Source of the DNA: Paenibacillus sp. LHD-117
GTDB taxonomy: Bacteria > Bacillota > Bacilli > Paenibacillales > Paenibacillaceae
Length of the DNA stretch: 64,000 nucleotides
Direction of reading: 5' to 3'
Assembly: GCF_030929555.1 (NCBI RefSeq)
Contig: NZ_JAVFVT010000022.1
Span: forward strand, 57,975-121,974
Below the pieces are notes generated by a model. It ran no database searches. It worked only from the letters and a program-made list of their open reading frames with translations, and was not told the origin of the DNA. Of the stretch, positions 1 through 8,455 are shown piece by piece (position 1 is the first letter of the stretch; the number at the start of each line of letters is the position of its first letter). Made by a program: the position numbers and the translations under genes.

Positions 1-41
1 AAAAAATACATCGCCTGGGCATTGAATCCTCATGGCGATGT
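1..41 (-). terminator. Rho-independent terminator of the amidotransferase gene
   Basis: Read on the minus strand, an 8-bp stem (ACATCGCC at 34-41 pairing with GGCGATGT at 8-15) is followed by a T-run (1-6). It lies just past the stop of the gene ending at 50. It is closely related in sequence to the hairpin at 893-933. Confidence 0.75.
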
Positions 42-49
42 TTCAGAGT

Positions 50-742
50 TTACTTAGCGGCTTGGAGAAAAGCCTTGATCAACGGATGTACTATTTTATT
101 CAAAGCAGATCGTTCAGGCTGAAATAACGTGCCGACAAAGAAGGGATGCTGGCTATGCTCCATGATACGAGTTTCACCATTTTGATCGACTCCAACAATC
201 CGCATCCCTGCTTGTTCCAATAGTGGTGCAAATTCAGGATTCAAACCATAATTACAAATACCGTATTGCTCCGCAATTTCACCCTTCCCATAAATTGCTG
301 CAACCTTTGAATCTGGAGCGAGTTTGAAAGTTTGCGTTTTTTCACTCACGGAGCATGTAAGAGGAGCAACCAGCAACAAGGAAGCAGCAGGATTTTCCTC
401 AGCGTGATCTGCTTCATGAAGTCCCATCACGTTTCTGGCAAATTCAATGATCATGTGTTGAAATCCACCGCACGTTCCTATAAAGGGCACCTGATTTTCA
501 CGAGCAAATCGAATGCCGTTAAGAGCACCTTGCATACTGGCATAAGGACTTGCAGGAACTGTCCAAATCGCTTGATACTTTGCCAACTTTTGTTCGAAAT
601 CGTGTTCCAACAAAGAAGTTGCAATCCATTCAAAATCGACCCGAAATCTGAGATCTTTCGCCGCTAACTCAATAGCCTGAGGAATTGCCACATGCGCTAC
701 GACCTGTCGATCATAATCACCGATTAACGCAACACGAATCAT
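50..742 (-). CDS. CTP synthase C-terminal-like glutamine amidotransferase family protein
   Basis: The 230-residue protein has the fold signature of class I glutamine amidotransferases as found at the C-terminus of CTP synthase, but no synthetase domain. The nucleophile motif GTCGGFQH places the cysteine near residue 91. The position that normally reads F-H-P-E in this class reads FQPE near the C-terminus, so the catalytic histidine appears replaced by glutamine. Glutamine hydrolysis is therefore doubtful. The family is annotated in databases as CTP synthase C-terminal region-related (seleno)protein, function unknown. Start chosen at 742 because AGGTGAG sits at good spacing; the longer reading frame to 925 runs through the promoter. 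It is monocistronic, with its own promoter at 794-822 and terminator at 1-41. No partner gene in the window suggests a substrate. Confidence 0.8.
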   Translation of the reverse strand: MIRVALIGDYDRQVVAHVAIPQAIELAAKDLRFRVDFEWIATSLLEHDFEQKLAKYQAIWTVPASPYASMQGALNGIRFARENQVPFIGTCGGFQHMIIEFARNVMGLHEADHAEENPAASLLLVAPLTCSVSEKTQTFKLAPDSKVAAIYGKGEIAEQYGICNYGLNPEFAPLLEQAGMRIVGVDQNGETRIMEHSQHPFFVGTLFQPERSALNKIVHPLIKAFLQAAK

Positions 743-793
743 TTGTTTCTCACCTCTCCATTTTAGGACAATATGAAGTACATATAAAAAGAG

Positions 794-822
794 ATAGTAA
801 TCCATATAATGGATATTGTCAA
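794..822 (-). promoter_or_regulatory. Sigma-A promoter with a dyad in the spacer
   Basis: Minus strand: -35 TTGACA (817-822), 17-bp spacer, -10 TACTAT (794-799). The spacer contains the interrupted palindrome ATCCAT-TAT-ATGGAT (800-814), placed as an operator would be. It drives the gene starting at 742. Confidence 0.7.
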
Positions 823-892
823 CACTCTTTTTGTAGTTGACTTGATGTTGATTATGCATACTCAATTTTGTAGGACGTTGACTTCGAGAAAT

Positions 893-933
893 AAAAAATA
901 CATCGTCAGGGTGTTCAGACCGCATGGCGATGT
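893..933 (-). terminator. Terminator of sseA, sister of the one at 1-41
   Basis: On the minus strand the stem is formed by 926-933 and 900-907 with one wobble pair, followed by a T-run (893-898). It lies 20 bp past the sulfurtransferase stop. Stem, loop length and T-run length are the same as in the hairpin at 1-41, and about three quarters of the bases match. Confidence 0.7.
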
Positions 934-952
934 ATTTATTGAATAAGTACTG

Positions 953-1813
953 CTATACGCTTTTCGATTCTTCTTCATCCCCGGTTGCAATAAGATTGTC
1001 ATCGTACGAAATCCAATCGCTCCAACTCCCCGCATACAACCGCACCTTGGTGTAGCCGGCTTCCTGCAGTGCGATGACGTTGGGCGTTGCGGTCACGCCG
1101 GAGCCGCAATATACGATGAGCTCGCCGTCGCGGTTCAGGTCCGCGAAGCGATCCGCTTGCCCGCTCGCGTCCTTCCAAGCGCCGGACTCCACCAGGCCTT
1201 CCTTCCAGAAGCGGTTGATCGCGCCGGGGATGTGGCCGGCAACCTTGTCCAGCGGTTCGACCTCGCCGCGATAGCGCGGAGCTTCACGCGAATCGATCAA
1301 CGTGACGCGTTCGTCTCCCAGCAACTCCTTCACTTCGTCCATCTCCACCAGCATCGTATGCTGAACGGTTGCCAGGAACTTCGACGGGATGAGCACCCTC
1401 TGCTCGGAAGTGACTGGGAAACCTGCGTTCGACCATGCCGTGAAACCCTCGTCCAAGACGAAGACGTTCTCGTGTCCCAAATATTTGAGCAGCCACCACA
1501 AGCGGGAAGCCATCGCCCCGCCCTGATCGTCGTAAGCGACGACGCGCGATTCGTTGCCGATGCCGACGCGGCTCAAAGCGACCGTAAGGTCGAAAATATC
1601 CGGCAGCGGATGGCGTCCGCCATGCCCGTTCTCTTCGAGCGGCGCGGACAGATCCTTCTCCAAATCCAAATAGACGGCTCCCGGGATGTGCGACGCCTCG
1701 TACAATTCGCGGCCGGCATCCGGCTTGCCCATCAGGAACCGGCAGTCGACAATGACGACGTCCGGCTCGTACATGCGGGCCAGCAGCCATTTTAAAGAAA
1801 CGATATTATTCAT
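953..1813 (-). CDS. sseA: Sulfurtransferase, two rhodanese domains (SseA type)
   Basis: This 286-residue cytoplasmic enzyme transfers sulfane sulfur from 3-mercaptopyruvate or thiosulfate to an acceptor such as cyanide or thioredoxin. Two rhodanese domains are visible: an N-terminal structural one (VVIVDCRFLM, then SHIPGAVYLDLEKDL) and a C-terminal catalytic one (VTLIDSREAPRYRGE, then GHIPGAINRFW). The active-site loop CGSGVTA has its cysteine at residue 236. CGSGVTA is the loop usual for mercaptopyruvate sulfurtransferases; classical rhodaneses have a basic loop. Start set at 1813, which has AGGAAGG about 10 bp upstream; the longer frame to 1981 has no matching start signal. Single gene with its own terminator. 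Confidence 0.9.
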   Translation of the reverse strand: MNNIVSLKWLLARMYEPDVVIVDCRFLMGKPDAGRELYEASHIPGAVYLDLEKDLSAPLEENGHGGRHPLPDIFDLTVALSRVGIGNESRVVAYDDQGGAMASRLWWLLKYLGHENVFVLDEGFTAWSNAGFPVTSEQRVLIPSKFLATVQHTMLVEMDEVKELLGDERVTLIDSREAPRYRGEVEPLDKVAGHIPGAINRFWKEGLVESGAWKDASGQADRFADLNRDGELIVYCGSGVTATPNVIALQEAGYTKVRLYAGSWSDWISYDDNLIATGDEEESKSV

Positions 1814-2129
1814 TCCGAATTCCGCCTTCCTATTACGTTCATGCGTCCTATTATACCGGAAATCGGCCGCGCGCATAAGCAGGAAAACCGTCGTATAAAA
1901 ATTTGAAGACCGGACTTCTTCCGCCCGGCCTTCTCTATTGTATTTATTGCAAAAGGATCTAGACCTCAATCTCTTCCCCATAAAAGGTAATCGGTTCGAC
2001 GATCAAAGCTGCCGGAGTCCCAGGAGTTCCCAGCCGTCAAATTTCATCTTGAATTATAAAATATCCACTTCTAGAATGATGGCTTCAGAATACTTCCCAT
2101 AATGCGGCCAAGCTAACCGAATCATTTAT

Positions 2130-3689
2130 CTATCGCCTCAGACTGTGCATGGACCATGCTTCTACATCCCACGTTTTTGTTACCCAATCCTCATAAAAAT
2201 CAGGCTCATGAGAGACGAGAACGACTGTACCTTTGTAAGCATTTAGCGCTCGCTTCAATTCGGATTTGGCGACTACGTCCAAATGGTTCGTCGGCTCATC
2301 GAACAAAATCCAGTTGCTTTCTCGCATCATCAGCTTGCAAAGACGAACCTTCGCCTGCTCTCCGCCACTAAGCTGGTTAAGAGAGCGTGTAATGTGCTCA
2401 TTCTTTAGTCCGCAGCGGGCTAGCGCTGCCCGAACCTCATGCTGGTTCATAGAGGAGAACTCATCCCATACATCCTCTAGCGGGGTCATCGTTGGAGCCT
2501 TAGCTTCCTGCTCGAAGTAAGCAGGAGATAAATAATCGCCAAGATAAGTCTTGCCTTCCAGTGGAGAAATAACGCCAAGAATGGTCTTAAGGAGCGTTGA
2601 TTTACCAACGCCGTTGCAACCTACGATTGCAATCTTATCGCCTCGCTCAATGACCATATCCATCTTAGGAAGAAGCGGCTTATTGTAGCCGATGACCATT
2701 CCCACTGCTTCGAATACGGTCTTGCCACTTGATCTGGACTCTTTAAAGTTAAAGGTCGGCTTTACCGCTTCCTCCGGCTTGTCGATGCGATCGATACGGT
2801 CGAGCTGCTTCTCGCGGCTCTTCGCGCGCCCGGAGGTTGAAGCTCGCGCCTTATTTTTTTGAATGAATTCCTCTTGCTTCTTAATATAATCCTTTTGTTT
2901 TTCGTAAGCGTCGATATGCTGTGCTTTGTTCAGTTCAGCCATCTCCAGAAACTTCTCATAATTGGCCGAATAACGCGTCAACTTCGTAAATTCAAGATGA
3001 TAGATAACATCGACGACCTGATTCATAAAGCCCGTTTCATGAGAAATAAGAATAAGCGCATGTGGATAATTTTTCAAATAATTAGTCAGCCAGTTAATAT
3101 GCTCTTCATCTAAATAGTTCGTAGGCTCATCAAGCAATAAAACTCCCGGCTTCTCAAGCAACAGCTTGGCGAGCAGTACCTTCGTCCGCTGACCGCCGCT
3201 AAGCGCCGTGACGTCGCGGTCAAGCCCGATCGCATTCAGACCTAAACCATTGGACATCTCATCGACCTTCACGTCGATTAAATAGAAATCGCCGATTTCA
3301 AGCTCCTCTTGAATTTCTCCCATACGCACTAAAAGCTGCTCCAGCGTATCCAGATCGGCATCGCCCATTTGCGCGGTAATATCGTTTAGCTCTTCTTCAA
3401 GTACTAGTAAAGGCAAAAACGCATCCTTCAATACGTCCCGGATGGTCTTACCTGCTTCAAGCTTCGTATGTTGGTCCAAATAACCGTAACGAACGCGGGG
3501 CGTCCATTCCACCTTGCCTTCGTCCTTCAACAGCTTGCCTGTCAAAATATTCATAAGCGTAGATTTTCCTGTACCATTCGCACCAACCAGCCCGACATGC
3601 TCCCCCTCGAGCAAACGGAAAGACACATTCCTAAACAATACCCGATCGCCAAACGTATGCGATAATTGCTCGACAGTCAATAAACTCAT
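2130..3689 (-). CDS. yfmM: ABC-F ATPase, YfmM-like
   Basis: Soluble 519-residue ABC-F protein: two ATP-binding cassettes on one chain and no membrane domain. ABC-F proteins act on the ribosome, where they relieve stalls or protect against antibiotics. Walker A motifs are GANGTGKST (residues 36-44) and GCNGVGKST in the second half. Signatures are LSGGQRTK and LSGGEQAK, with Walker B LLLDEPTNYLD and ILFDEPTNHLD. Between the cassettes lies a charged linker rich in Lys and Glu (about residues 245-310), the P-site tRNA interaction motif of the family. Length and many stretches recall B. subtilis YfmM as I remember it (518 residues). No antibiotic gene or leader peptide lies nearby, so a housekeeping translation role is more likely than resistance. 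Confidence 0.9.
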   Translation of the reverse strand: MSLLTVEQLSHTFGDRVLFRNVSFRLLEGEHVGLVGANGTGKSTLMNILTGKLLKDEGKVEWTPRVRYGYLDQHTKLEAGKTIRDVLKDAFLPLLVLEEELNDITAQMGDADLDTLEQLLVRMGEIQEELEIGDFYLIDVKVDEMSNGLGLNAIGLDRDVTALSGGQRTKVLLAKLLLEKPGVLLLDEPTNYLDEEHINWLTNYLKNYPHALILISHETGFMNQVVDVIYHLEFTKLTRYSANYEKFLEMAELNKAQHIDAYEKQKDYIKKQEEFIQKNKARASTSGRAKSREKQLDRIDRIDKPEEAVKPTFNFKESRSSGKTVFEAVGMVIGYNKPLLPKMDMVIERGDKIAIVGCNGVGKSTLLKTILGVISPLEGKTYLGDYLSPAYFEQEAKAPTMTPLEDVWDEFSSMNQHEVRAALARCGLKNEHITRSLNQLSGGEQAKVRLCKLMMRESNWILFDEPTNHLDVVAKSELKRALNAYKGTVVLVSHEPDFYEDWVTKTWDVEAWSMHSLRR

Positions 3690-4082
3690 TTTTCTTTATC
3701 TCCATTCATATTTGCGCATTAATTCAAACTTACTAATCTCTCAGATTTGCCCGTATCATTGTACCACAATAACGTTCGATCTATATTCTTCTTGATTCGG
3801 CGTTGATCAGCTTTTGTTGCTTGCACATGTTGATTCACCTTTTAGGCTCTATATTTTACATAAACACCAGTAAATTCAAAAAAAGACCAAAGTCACTCGC
3901 AAGAGGAGGGCTGACCGGTCTTCTTTGTATGTGTACAGAGGGCTGTACAATGTGTGAGGGAGAATACGAATGAGCGCTCTTCACAGAGCCATGTTGACTT
4001 TAGACGTTTGAGGTTGGTCAGTTCGGACGAAACGCCAATCCGTTCTCCTGCAGCACCGCACTAAGTTTGGGCATCGAAGCCT
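3690..4082. other. Intergenic gap, 393 bp
   Basis: It holds the upstream region of the ABC-F gene and, at 3877-3922, a probable terminator for the oxidoreductase gene that ends at 4083. I see no further gene or repeat. Confidence 0.6.
3877..3922 (-). terminator. Probable terminator of the oxidoreductase gene
   Basis: On the minus strand AAGACC pairs with GGTCTT and an inner GTCA pairs with TGAC, followed by a run of seven T. It is 160 bp past the stop codon, so processing upstream is possible. Confidence 0.5.
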
Positions 4083-5318
4083 CTACACCCAAGCTTCGTT
4101 CGCGTACCCCCGTTGCTCCCAGTAGCCGATATGCTCGCCTTCGATGAGCTCGATCCGGTTCAGCCATTTCACGGACTTGTAAGCGTACATCTTCGGCATG
4201 ATGAGCCGCACCGGCCCGCCGAGATCGCTCGGGATCGGCTTGCCGTCGTGCATGACGGCGATCAACGCGTCGTCCTTCGCCAGCTGCTCCAGCGTAATGC
4301 CACTCGTATAAACCCCGTCCCCCGAATAAAAGATCGCCGACTTCGCGCCGCCCTTCACGCCCGCCATCGCCAGCATCTCCTTCACGGGAATACCCTCCCA
4401 AGTGTTCTTGTACACCGACCACCCCGTCACGCAGTGGAAGTCGCTCACCTGCACAGAACGCTTCAGCTTCACGAACGTCTCCCAGTTCCATTCCATCTGC
4501 TTGTCCACGAGTCCGTCGATACGGAACGACCAATTGTCGTTGTTGAAAGAAGGGATTGGCGTCACCGTATAGACGCGGAACTGCCCCTGAGCCCCGCCAC
4601 CCATCGGCGGAGATGACGCGGGCAGCGGCTGCGGCTCGGGCAGCAGCCGGTTGGCGTTATTTTCGATGAGTTGATCGATGCTGCTCCCCCCGCCCGCGCT
4701 GCCGAACGATTGGCCGAGCCACTTCAGGAAGGACGGCCCGACCGTCACGGCGAGCCCTACGCCGATCGCTCCTCGAATGAAAGCACGGCGCGTGTACACG
4801 GGCTGCGGCGCCGCGGGATGCACGTCCGCAACATCCTTGGGCACCCGCACCGAGAGGCGGCTCGGGTCTTTCAGCCACTTCGCCCTCGCGATGGAATGGT
4901 AGATGATGTAGGGCAGTCCAATCCAAGTCAACACGTCGTGGACGATCAACGCCGCGTTCGAGACGCGGGGGCCGACCGCCTTGAACTGCCACAGCAGGAC
5001 GCCCGACACGAACCAACCGAATAAGAAAGCTAGCACGACATAGACGTTGAACTTCTGCCATGGCTTTCCCCTCAGCTGTTTCCAGTGTTTGCCCGCCAGC
5101 GCAAGATAATAAGCGATCGGCAGGATTGAAGCGATGCCGACGACAAAATGGAACCACTTCAGCCACACGCGCCCCTCTCCAAGCACACCTCTCCAGAAAC
5201 CGCCAAGCAGAACCAATCCCGACAGAGCGAGCAAAACGACGATCCAGCCGTTCCAGGCATGGATGCCGACCAGCTTCTTGCCGTAGCCTTTGCGCAGACG
5301 TTGCAGCAGTTCATTCAT
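4083..5318 (-). CDS. Membrane-anchored molybdopterin oxidoreductase (sulfite oxidase/MsrP fold) fused to a b-type cytochrome-like domain
   Basis: The protein has 411 residues. The N-terminal part (about 1-150) has four hydrophobic helices with histidines in GIHAWNG, WFHFVVG, LIVHDVL and IIYHSIA. This pattern fits a di-heme cytochrome b561-like or DUF4405-type domain. A second hydrophobic segment near residue 180 begins TRRAFIRG, which resembles a twin-arginine signal. The C-terminal part (about 250-400) is the oxidoreductase molybdopterin-binding domain. DFHCVTGWSVY contains the cysteine expected to ligate molybdenum. E. coli splits these jobs between MsrP (catalytic) and MsrQ (heme membrane partner); here one chain seems to hold both. 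Possible roles are repair of oxidised methionine or sulfoxide reduction outside the membrane. SD GGAGGAGG precedes the start. Confidence 0.8.
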   Translation of the reverse strand: MNELLQRLRKGYGKKLVGIHAWNGWIVVLLALSGLVLLGGFWRGVLGEGRVWLKWFHFVVGIASILPIAYYLALAGKHWKQLRGKPWQKFNVYVVLAFLFGWFVSGVLLWQFKAVGPRVSNAALIVHDVLTWIGLPYIIYHSIARAKWLKDPSRLSVRVPKDVADVHPAAPQPVYTRRAFIRGAIGVGLAVTVGPSFLKWLGQSFGSAGGGSSIDQLIENNANRLLPEPQPLPASSPPMGGGAQGQFRVYTVTPIPSFNNDNWSFRIDGLVDKQMEWNWETFVKLKRSVQVSDFHCVTGWSVYKNTWEGIPVKEMLAMAGVKGGAKSAIFYSGDGVYTSGITLEQLAKDDALIAVMHDGKPIPSDLGGPVRLIMPKMYAYKSVKWLNRIELIEGEHIGYWEQRGYANEAWV

Positions 5319-5423
5319 TCGACCTTCCTCCTCCCCGACGCCAATCGTCGCGCGTATCCGATTTACGTCTTTCTCTTATTATCTTTCATCCGTCTAAAAT
5401 ATTCCACACCGGCCGTCCGGCCC

Positions 5424-5466
5424 AAAAAAACAAACCTGCCTTCGGCTCGGCCGATAGCAGGTTTGC
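5424..5466 (-). terminator. Strong terminator of map
   Basis: Minus strand: the arm GCAAACCTGC at 5457-5466 pairs with an arm near 5431-5440. The inner part GGC/GCC extends the stem, and a run of seven T (5424-5430) follows. It lies 9 bp past the map stop. Confidence 0.9.
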
Positions 5467-5474
5467 AAACTTCA

Positions 5475-6227
5475 TTATTCCCACCGCGTCAAAATAACCG
5501 GGCCGTCCTTCGTAATGGCGACCGTATGCTCGAACTGTGCCGACCAGGCGCCGTCGACGGTTCTGGCCGCCCATCCGTTGCGGGCGACGAACACATCCGG
5601 CCGTCCGGACGTAATAATCGGCTCGATCGTGATAACCATCCCTTCCTCCAGCCGGACGCCCTGTCCCGGCGGTCCTTGATGCTCCACCTCGGGAAATTCG
5701 TGAATGCTGCGGCCGATGCCGTGCCCGACGAACATCGGAACGACCTTGCAGCCCTCGCGTTCCGCCCGAGTTTGCACCGCATGGCCGATGTCGCCAATAT
5801 AATTGCCGGGAAGCGCTTGCTTAATGCCGTCCATCATCGCTTGTTTCGCCACGCGAAGCAGCCGCTCGGTAGCGGCTGTCGATTTGCCGACGATATAAGT
5901 CCAAGCGGAATCGGCTTTCCAGCCGTTCAGGTCAGCCACCATATCTATGGTTACGATATCGCCGGATTCAAGCGGTTCCGTATCGGGGAATCCGTGGCAT
6001 ACGACATCGTTAACGGAAGCGCAAGTTGCGTACGGATAACCTTTGAACCCTTTCTGGGCCGGCGTCGCCCCCCTGTCGATCATGAATCGCTCGACGAATC
6101 GGTCGATCTCGAGCGTCGTAACCCCCGGCGCGAGCCGCTTTGACAACGCTTTGTGACACGCCCCTACGATTCTGCCGGCCATGCGAATTCCTCTTATATG
6201 TTCCTTCGACTTCAATTCCACCGCCAT
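5475..6227 (-). CDS. map: Type I methionine aminopeptidase
   Basis: This 250-residue enzyme removes the initiator methionine from nascent proteins in the cytosol. The pita-bread fold residues are visible: the substrate histidine in VCHGFPD, metal ligands Asp in TIDMVADL and WKADSAW, His in GHGIGRSIHE, Glu in ITIEPI, and Glu in QFEHTVA. The length matches B. subtilis MAP. Start placed at 6227 (MAVELKSKE) because AAGGAGG lies 9 bp upstream; an in-frame GTG 21 bp earlier overlaps that SD. The ribosomal-protein context in which map often sits is absent, so this is a stand-alone copy, and a second map elsewhere in the genome is likely. Confidence 0.93.
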   Translation of the reverse strand: MAVELKSKEHIRGIRMAGRIVGACHKALSKRLAPGVTTLEIDRFVERFMIDRGATPAQKGFKGYPYATCASVNDVVCHGFPDTEPLESGDIVTIDMVADLNGWKADSAWTYIVGKSTAATERLLRVAKQAMMDGIKQALPGNYIGDIGHAVQTRAEREGCKVVPMFVGHGIGRSIHEFPEVEHQGPPGQGVRLEEGMVITIEPIITSGRPDVFVARNGWAARTVDGAWSAQFEHTVAITKDGPVILTRWE

Positions 6228-6360
6228 CCGCGCTGCCTCCTTCTTCACGTAAGATATAGAAAATGTGCGTATATGCTTACCCTATTCCATCTTTCGAGAA
6301 CTCATTCCCGTTAACGGTGGAGGAGGTGTGAATTTGTGAACAATCAATCCGCGGAGCACG

Positions 6361-6401
6361 AAAAAATGCCTTCCCCCCGTCTACCGGGAGAAGACATTTT
6401 C
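6361..6401 (-). terminator. Terminator of the siderophore-binding lipoprotein gene
   Basis: Minus strand: a long stem with two wobbles (arms AAATGTCTTCTCCCG and CGGGGGGAAGGCATTT), then a T-run of six. It lies 32 bp past the stop. Confidence 0.85.
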
Positions 6402-6432
6402 CGTACATCCGTAATTGAGCATACCGCCGTTC

Positions 6433-7452
6433 TTACTTATCCAAAGCTTCTAGCACGGCTTCGATGCCGTAGCTGTTGCCGATCGGGCCGTAACCCATCG
6501 CGAGCGCGCCGTTAATGCCGTACGTCTGACCGCTCTCGACCGCCTTCAGCTTCTTCCAAACCTCGCTCTTCTCCCACTCGTCCGTCAAAGTGGCCATCGA
6601 AGGGTTATCGTAGTTGAAGTAACCGAGGATCAGGTGATCCGGATTCAGCTCGCTGAGCCCTTCCAGCGACAGCTCCGCGCCTTCATCCATGGCCGGATCG
6701 TCCGGCGCTTTGAGCCCGAGTCCCTTCTCGTAATACGGGGCCAAATAATTTGTACCGCCCAGCCATACCGCCGTATCCCTCACTTGCAGGAAAGCGACGG
6801 TGCCTTCCACGTCCGCCAGCTTCTCCTTCGCTTCTTGCAGCTTCGCATTATAACCCGCGATATATTGCTCCGCAACGTCCTCCTGCCCCAAAATCTCGCC
6901 GAATTTCGTCACGAGCGCCGGCCAATTGCTCCATACGTCGGTCACCGCTTCGTCGATCACGACGGTCGTCGCGATTTTCGTCAGCTGCTCCGTGACCTCC
7001 GCGTTAACGGCGTTGCCCGCGATGATAAGATCCGGCGCGTAGGCGAGCAGCGACTCCATGTTAACCGTCGTGTTCTCGCCGACGATGGCTAGCTCCTCGA
7101 CCTTGTCTACGTATGGCTTGTAGCTGTCGGTTTGCAGCGAGGAATTATCCTTCGTGAACGGCAACGCTACTGCGGCGGTCTTCAAATCGAACAGCAGAAT
7201 GGAGTCCGTGTAGCCCCAGTGGACGACGGCGACCCGCTCCGGCTTTTTGTCGATGACGATGCTGCCGTTCGCCGCTTCGATCGTGCGCGGGAACGCCGCG
7301 GCTTCCTCTTGGGCCGTCCCTTCGGTTGGCGACGGGCTCGGTGCTCCTCCGTTATTCGAACCCGAGTTGCCCGAGCAAGCGCTCAGGAAGAGGGCCAAGC
7401 TCAGCAATCCAATGATTGCGCCGAAGCGCGATTTTCTCATATTTCCGTTCAT
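6433..7452 (-). CDS. Iron-siderophore ABC transporter substrate-binding lipoprotein
   Basis: A 339-residue exported lipoprotein: basic N-terminus, hydrophobic core LLSLALFL, lipobox LSAC with the lipidated cysteine near residue 26, then a Gly/Ser/Pro-rich linker. The mature part is a FepB/FhuD-type periplasmic-binding domain (PERVAVVHWGYTDSILLF, then NMESLLAYAPDLIIAGN). It captures a ferric siderophore for the FecCD permeases encoded upstream on the same strand. Start chosen at 7452 because AGAGAGG is correctly spaced; the ATG 9 bp upstream overlaps the SD. A Fur box (7486-7500) just upstream implies iron repression. The cognate siderophore cannot be read from sequence. Confidence 0.9.
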   Translation of the reverse strand: MNGNMRKSRFGAIIGLLSLALFLSACSGNSGSNNGGAPSPSPTEGTAQEEAAAFPRTIEAANGSIVIDKKPERVAVVHWGYTDSILLFDLKTAAVALPFTKDNSSLQTDSYKPYVDKVEELAIVGENTTVNMESLLAYAPDLIIAGNAVNAEVTEQLTKIATTVVIDEAVTDVWSNWPALVTKFGEILGQEDVAEQYIAGYNAKLQEAKEKLADVEGTVAFLQVRDTAVWLGGTNYLAPYYEKGLGLKAPDDPAMDEGAELSLEGLSELNPDHLILGYFNYDNPSMATLTDEWEKSEVWKKLKAVESGQTYGINGALAMGYGPIGNSYGIEAVLEALDK

Positions 7453-7485
7453 GTCTAGCATCCTCTCTTCTGTTACCCTCTTTAA

Positions 7486-7500
7486 CGATAACGATTCTCA
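7486..7500 (-). promoter_or_regulatory. Fur box upstream of the siderophore-binding protein
   Basis: Minus strand TGAGAAT-C-GTTATCG, a 7-1-7 match to TGATAAT-N-ATTATCA with three differing positions. It lies 34 bp upstream of the start codon, where bound Fur would block transcription or elongation. Confidence 0.75.
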
Positions 7501-7612
7501 TTTACAACTAAAACAGTACCATCCTCCGGGTTCGATGAGAATAGAGAGATTCCCGATCCGATGATGGACTTTTTTCCGATGAACGATGAAGATGCCGCAA
7601 GTATGCTCCCAA

Positions 7613-8443
7613 TTAAGCTTCCCTGCTGTCGAACCCGACCTTACTTGGGGCGACTCCCTTATGTTTTTTGAACAGCCTGCTAAAATAATACGGGTCCGAA
7701 TACCCCACGCTCCTCGCGACCGCAGACACGGAGAACTGCTTGGTCAGCAGCCACTCGTGCGCCTTGTTCATCCGGTAGCGGATCAAATACTCGATCGGGC
7801 CAGTCCCCGAATATTTGGTAAACAGGTGCGAAAAATATTTGGACCTCAACTTATATCGTTCGGCAAGCCCGGCCAGCGTGAGCGGCTCCATGAAATGCGT
7901 CTGGATATACCGGATCGCGTCTTCGATAGCCGGGTAGCTCTCTTCATTCTGCCGATAACGCTCCGATTGCAATACGTTCGCGATGATTTGGTAGAAAAGC
8001 GATTTTTTCTCCAGCAATCCCATGAAATCCGGCGCGGAAGCCGCTCCGAGAAGCTGCTCGATCAACCGGAGAAGATCCGGATCCAGCGCCGCCTCCAGGG
8101 AAGAGACGTCCTTCAACCGCCGCTCCCCCTCCTCGTCTGTCGGGCCGCTCGGCATGTAGTGCGCGAGGCAATACCGGAAGCCGTTCTCGCCTGTCTCGAT
8201 CTCCAGGCGCCTTCTCGCTCCCCCGAGCAACACGCGTCCGGGCGCAAGCGTATACCGCTCCCGATCGTCGAAGATGAACTCGGCTTCCCCTTCCAGTGCA
8301 ATAATGACGCCGCATTTGGCCGTAGGCTTGTCCACATGCCCGCCATAAATCCGGTTTGCTTCCAGCTGTGTGCGATAAACGCCGAAAACCTCGATGGGCG
8401 TATCCGCAAAATATTTGGCCAGCTCTTCATAGGTATGCGCCAT
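7613..8443 (-). CDS. AraC-family regulator of siderophore uptake (Btr-like)
   Basis: A 276-residue regulator. The N-terminal half resembles a cupin-like sensing domain (IALEGEAEFIFDDRERYTL). The C-terminal 100 residues form two helix-turn-helix motifs (LAGLAERYKLRSKYFSHLF and VSAVARSVGYSDPYYFSRLF). The SD AGGAGG overlaps the stop of the permease gene 12 bp upstream, so it is in the uptake operon. In B. subtilis, Btr combines an AraC-like DNA-binding part with a siderophore-binding domain and activates bacillibactin uptake. Here the AraC protein and the binding protein are adjacent separate genes, so it probably activates this operon when siderophore is present. Ligand unknown. Confidence 0.8.
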   Translation of the reverse strand: MAHTYEELAKYFADTPIEVFGVYRTQLEANRIYGGHVDKPTAKCGVIIALEGEAEFIFDDRERYTLAPGRVLLGGARRRLEIETGENGFRYCLAHYMPSGPTDEEGERRLKDVSSLEAALDPDLLRLIEQLLGAASAPDFMGLLEKKSLFYQIIANVLQSERYRQNEESYPAIEDAIRYIQTHFMEPLTLAGLAERYKLRSKYFSHLFTKYSGTGPIEYLIRYRMNKAHEWLLTKQFSVSAVARSVGYSDPYYFSRLFKKHKGVAPSKVGFDSREA

Positions 8444-8455
8444 GCTCGTAGCCTC

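Noticed and set aside
1157..1795. 212-codon plus-strand frame opposite sseA
   Set aside because: Antisense shadow in high-GC DNA; no homology-like motifs and no SD.
6319..6460. Plus-strand GTG frame behind GGAGGAGGTG
   Set aside because: It runs straight through the terminator of the lipoprotein gene and into that gene's antisense; likely chance.
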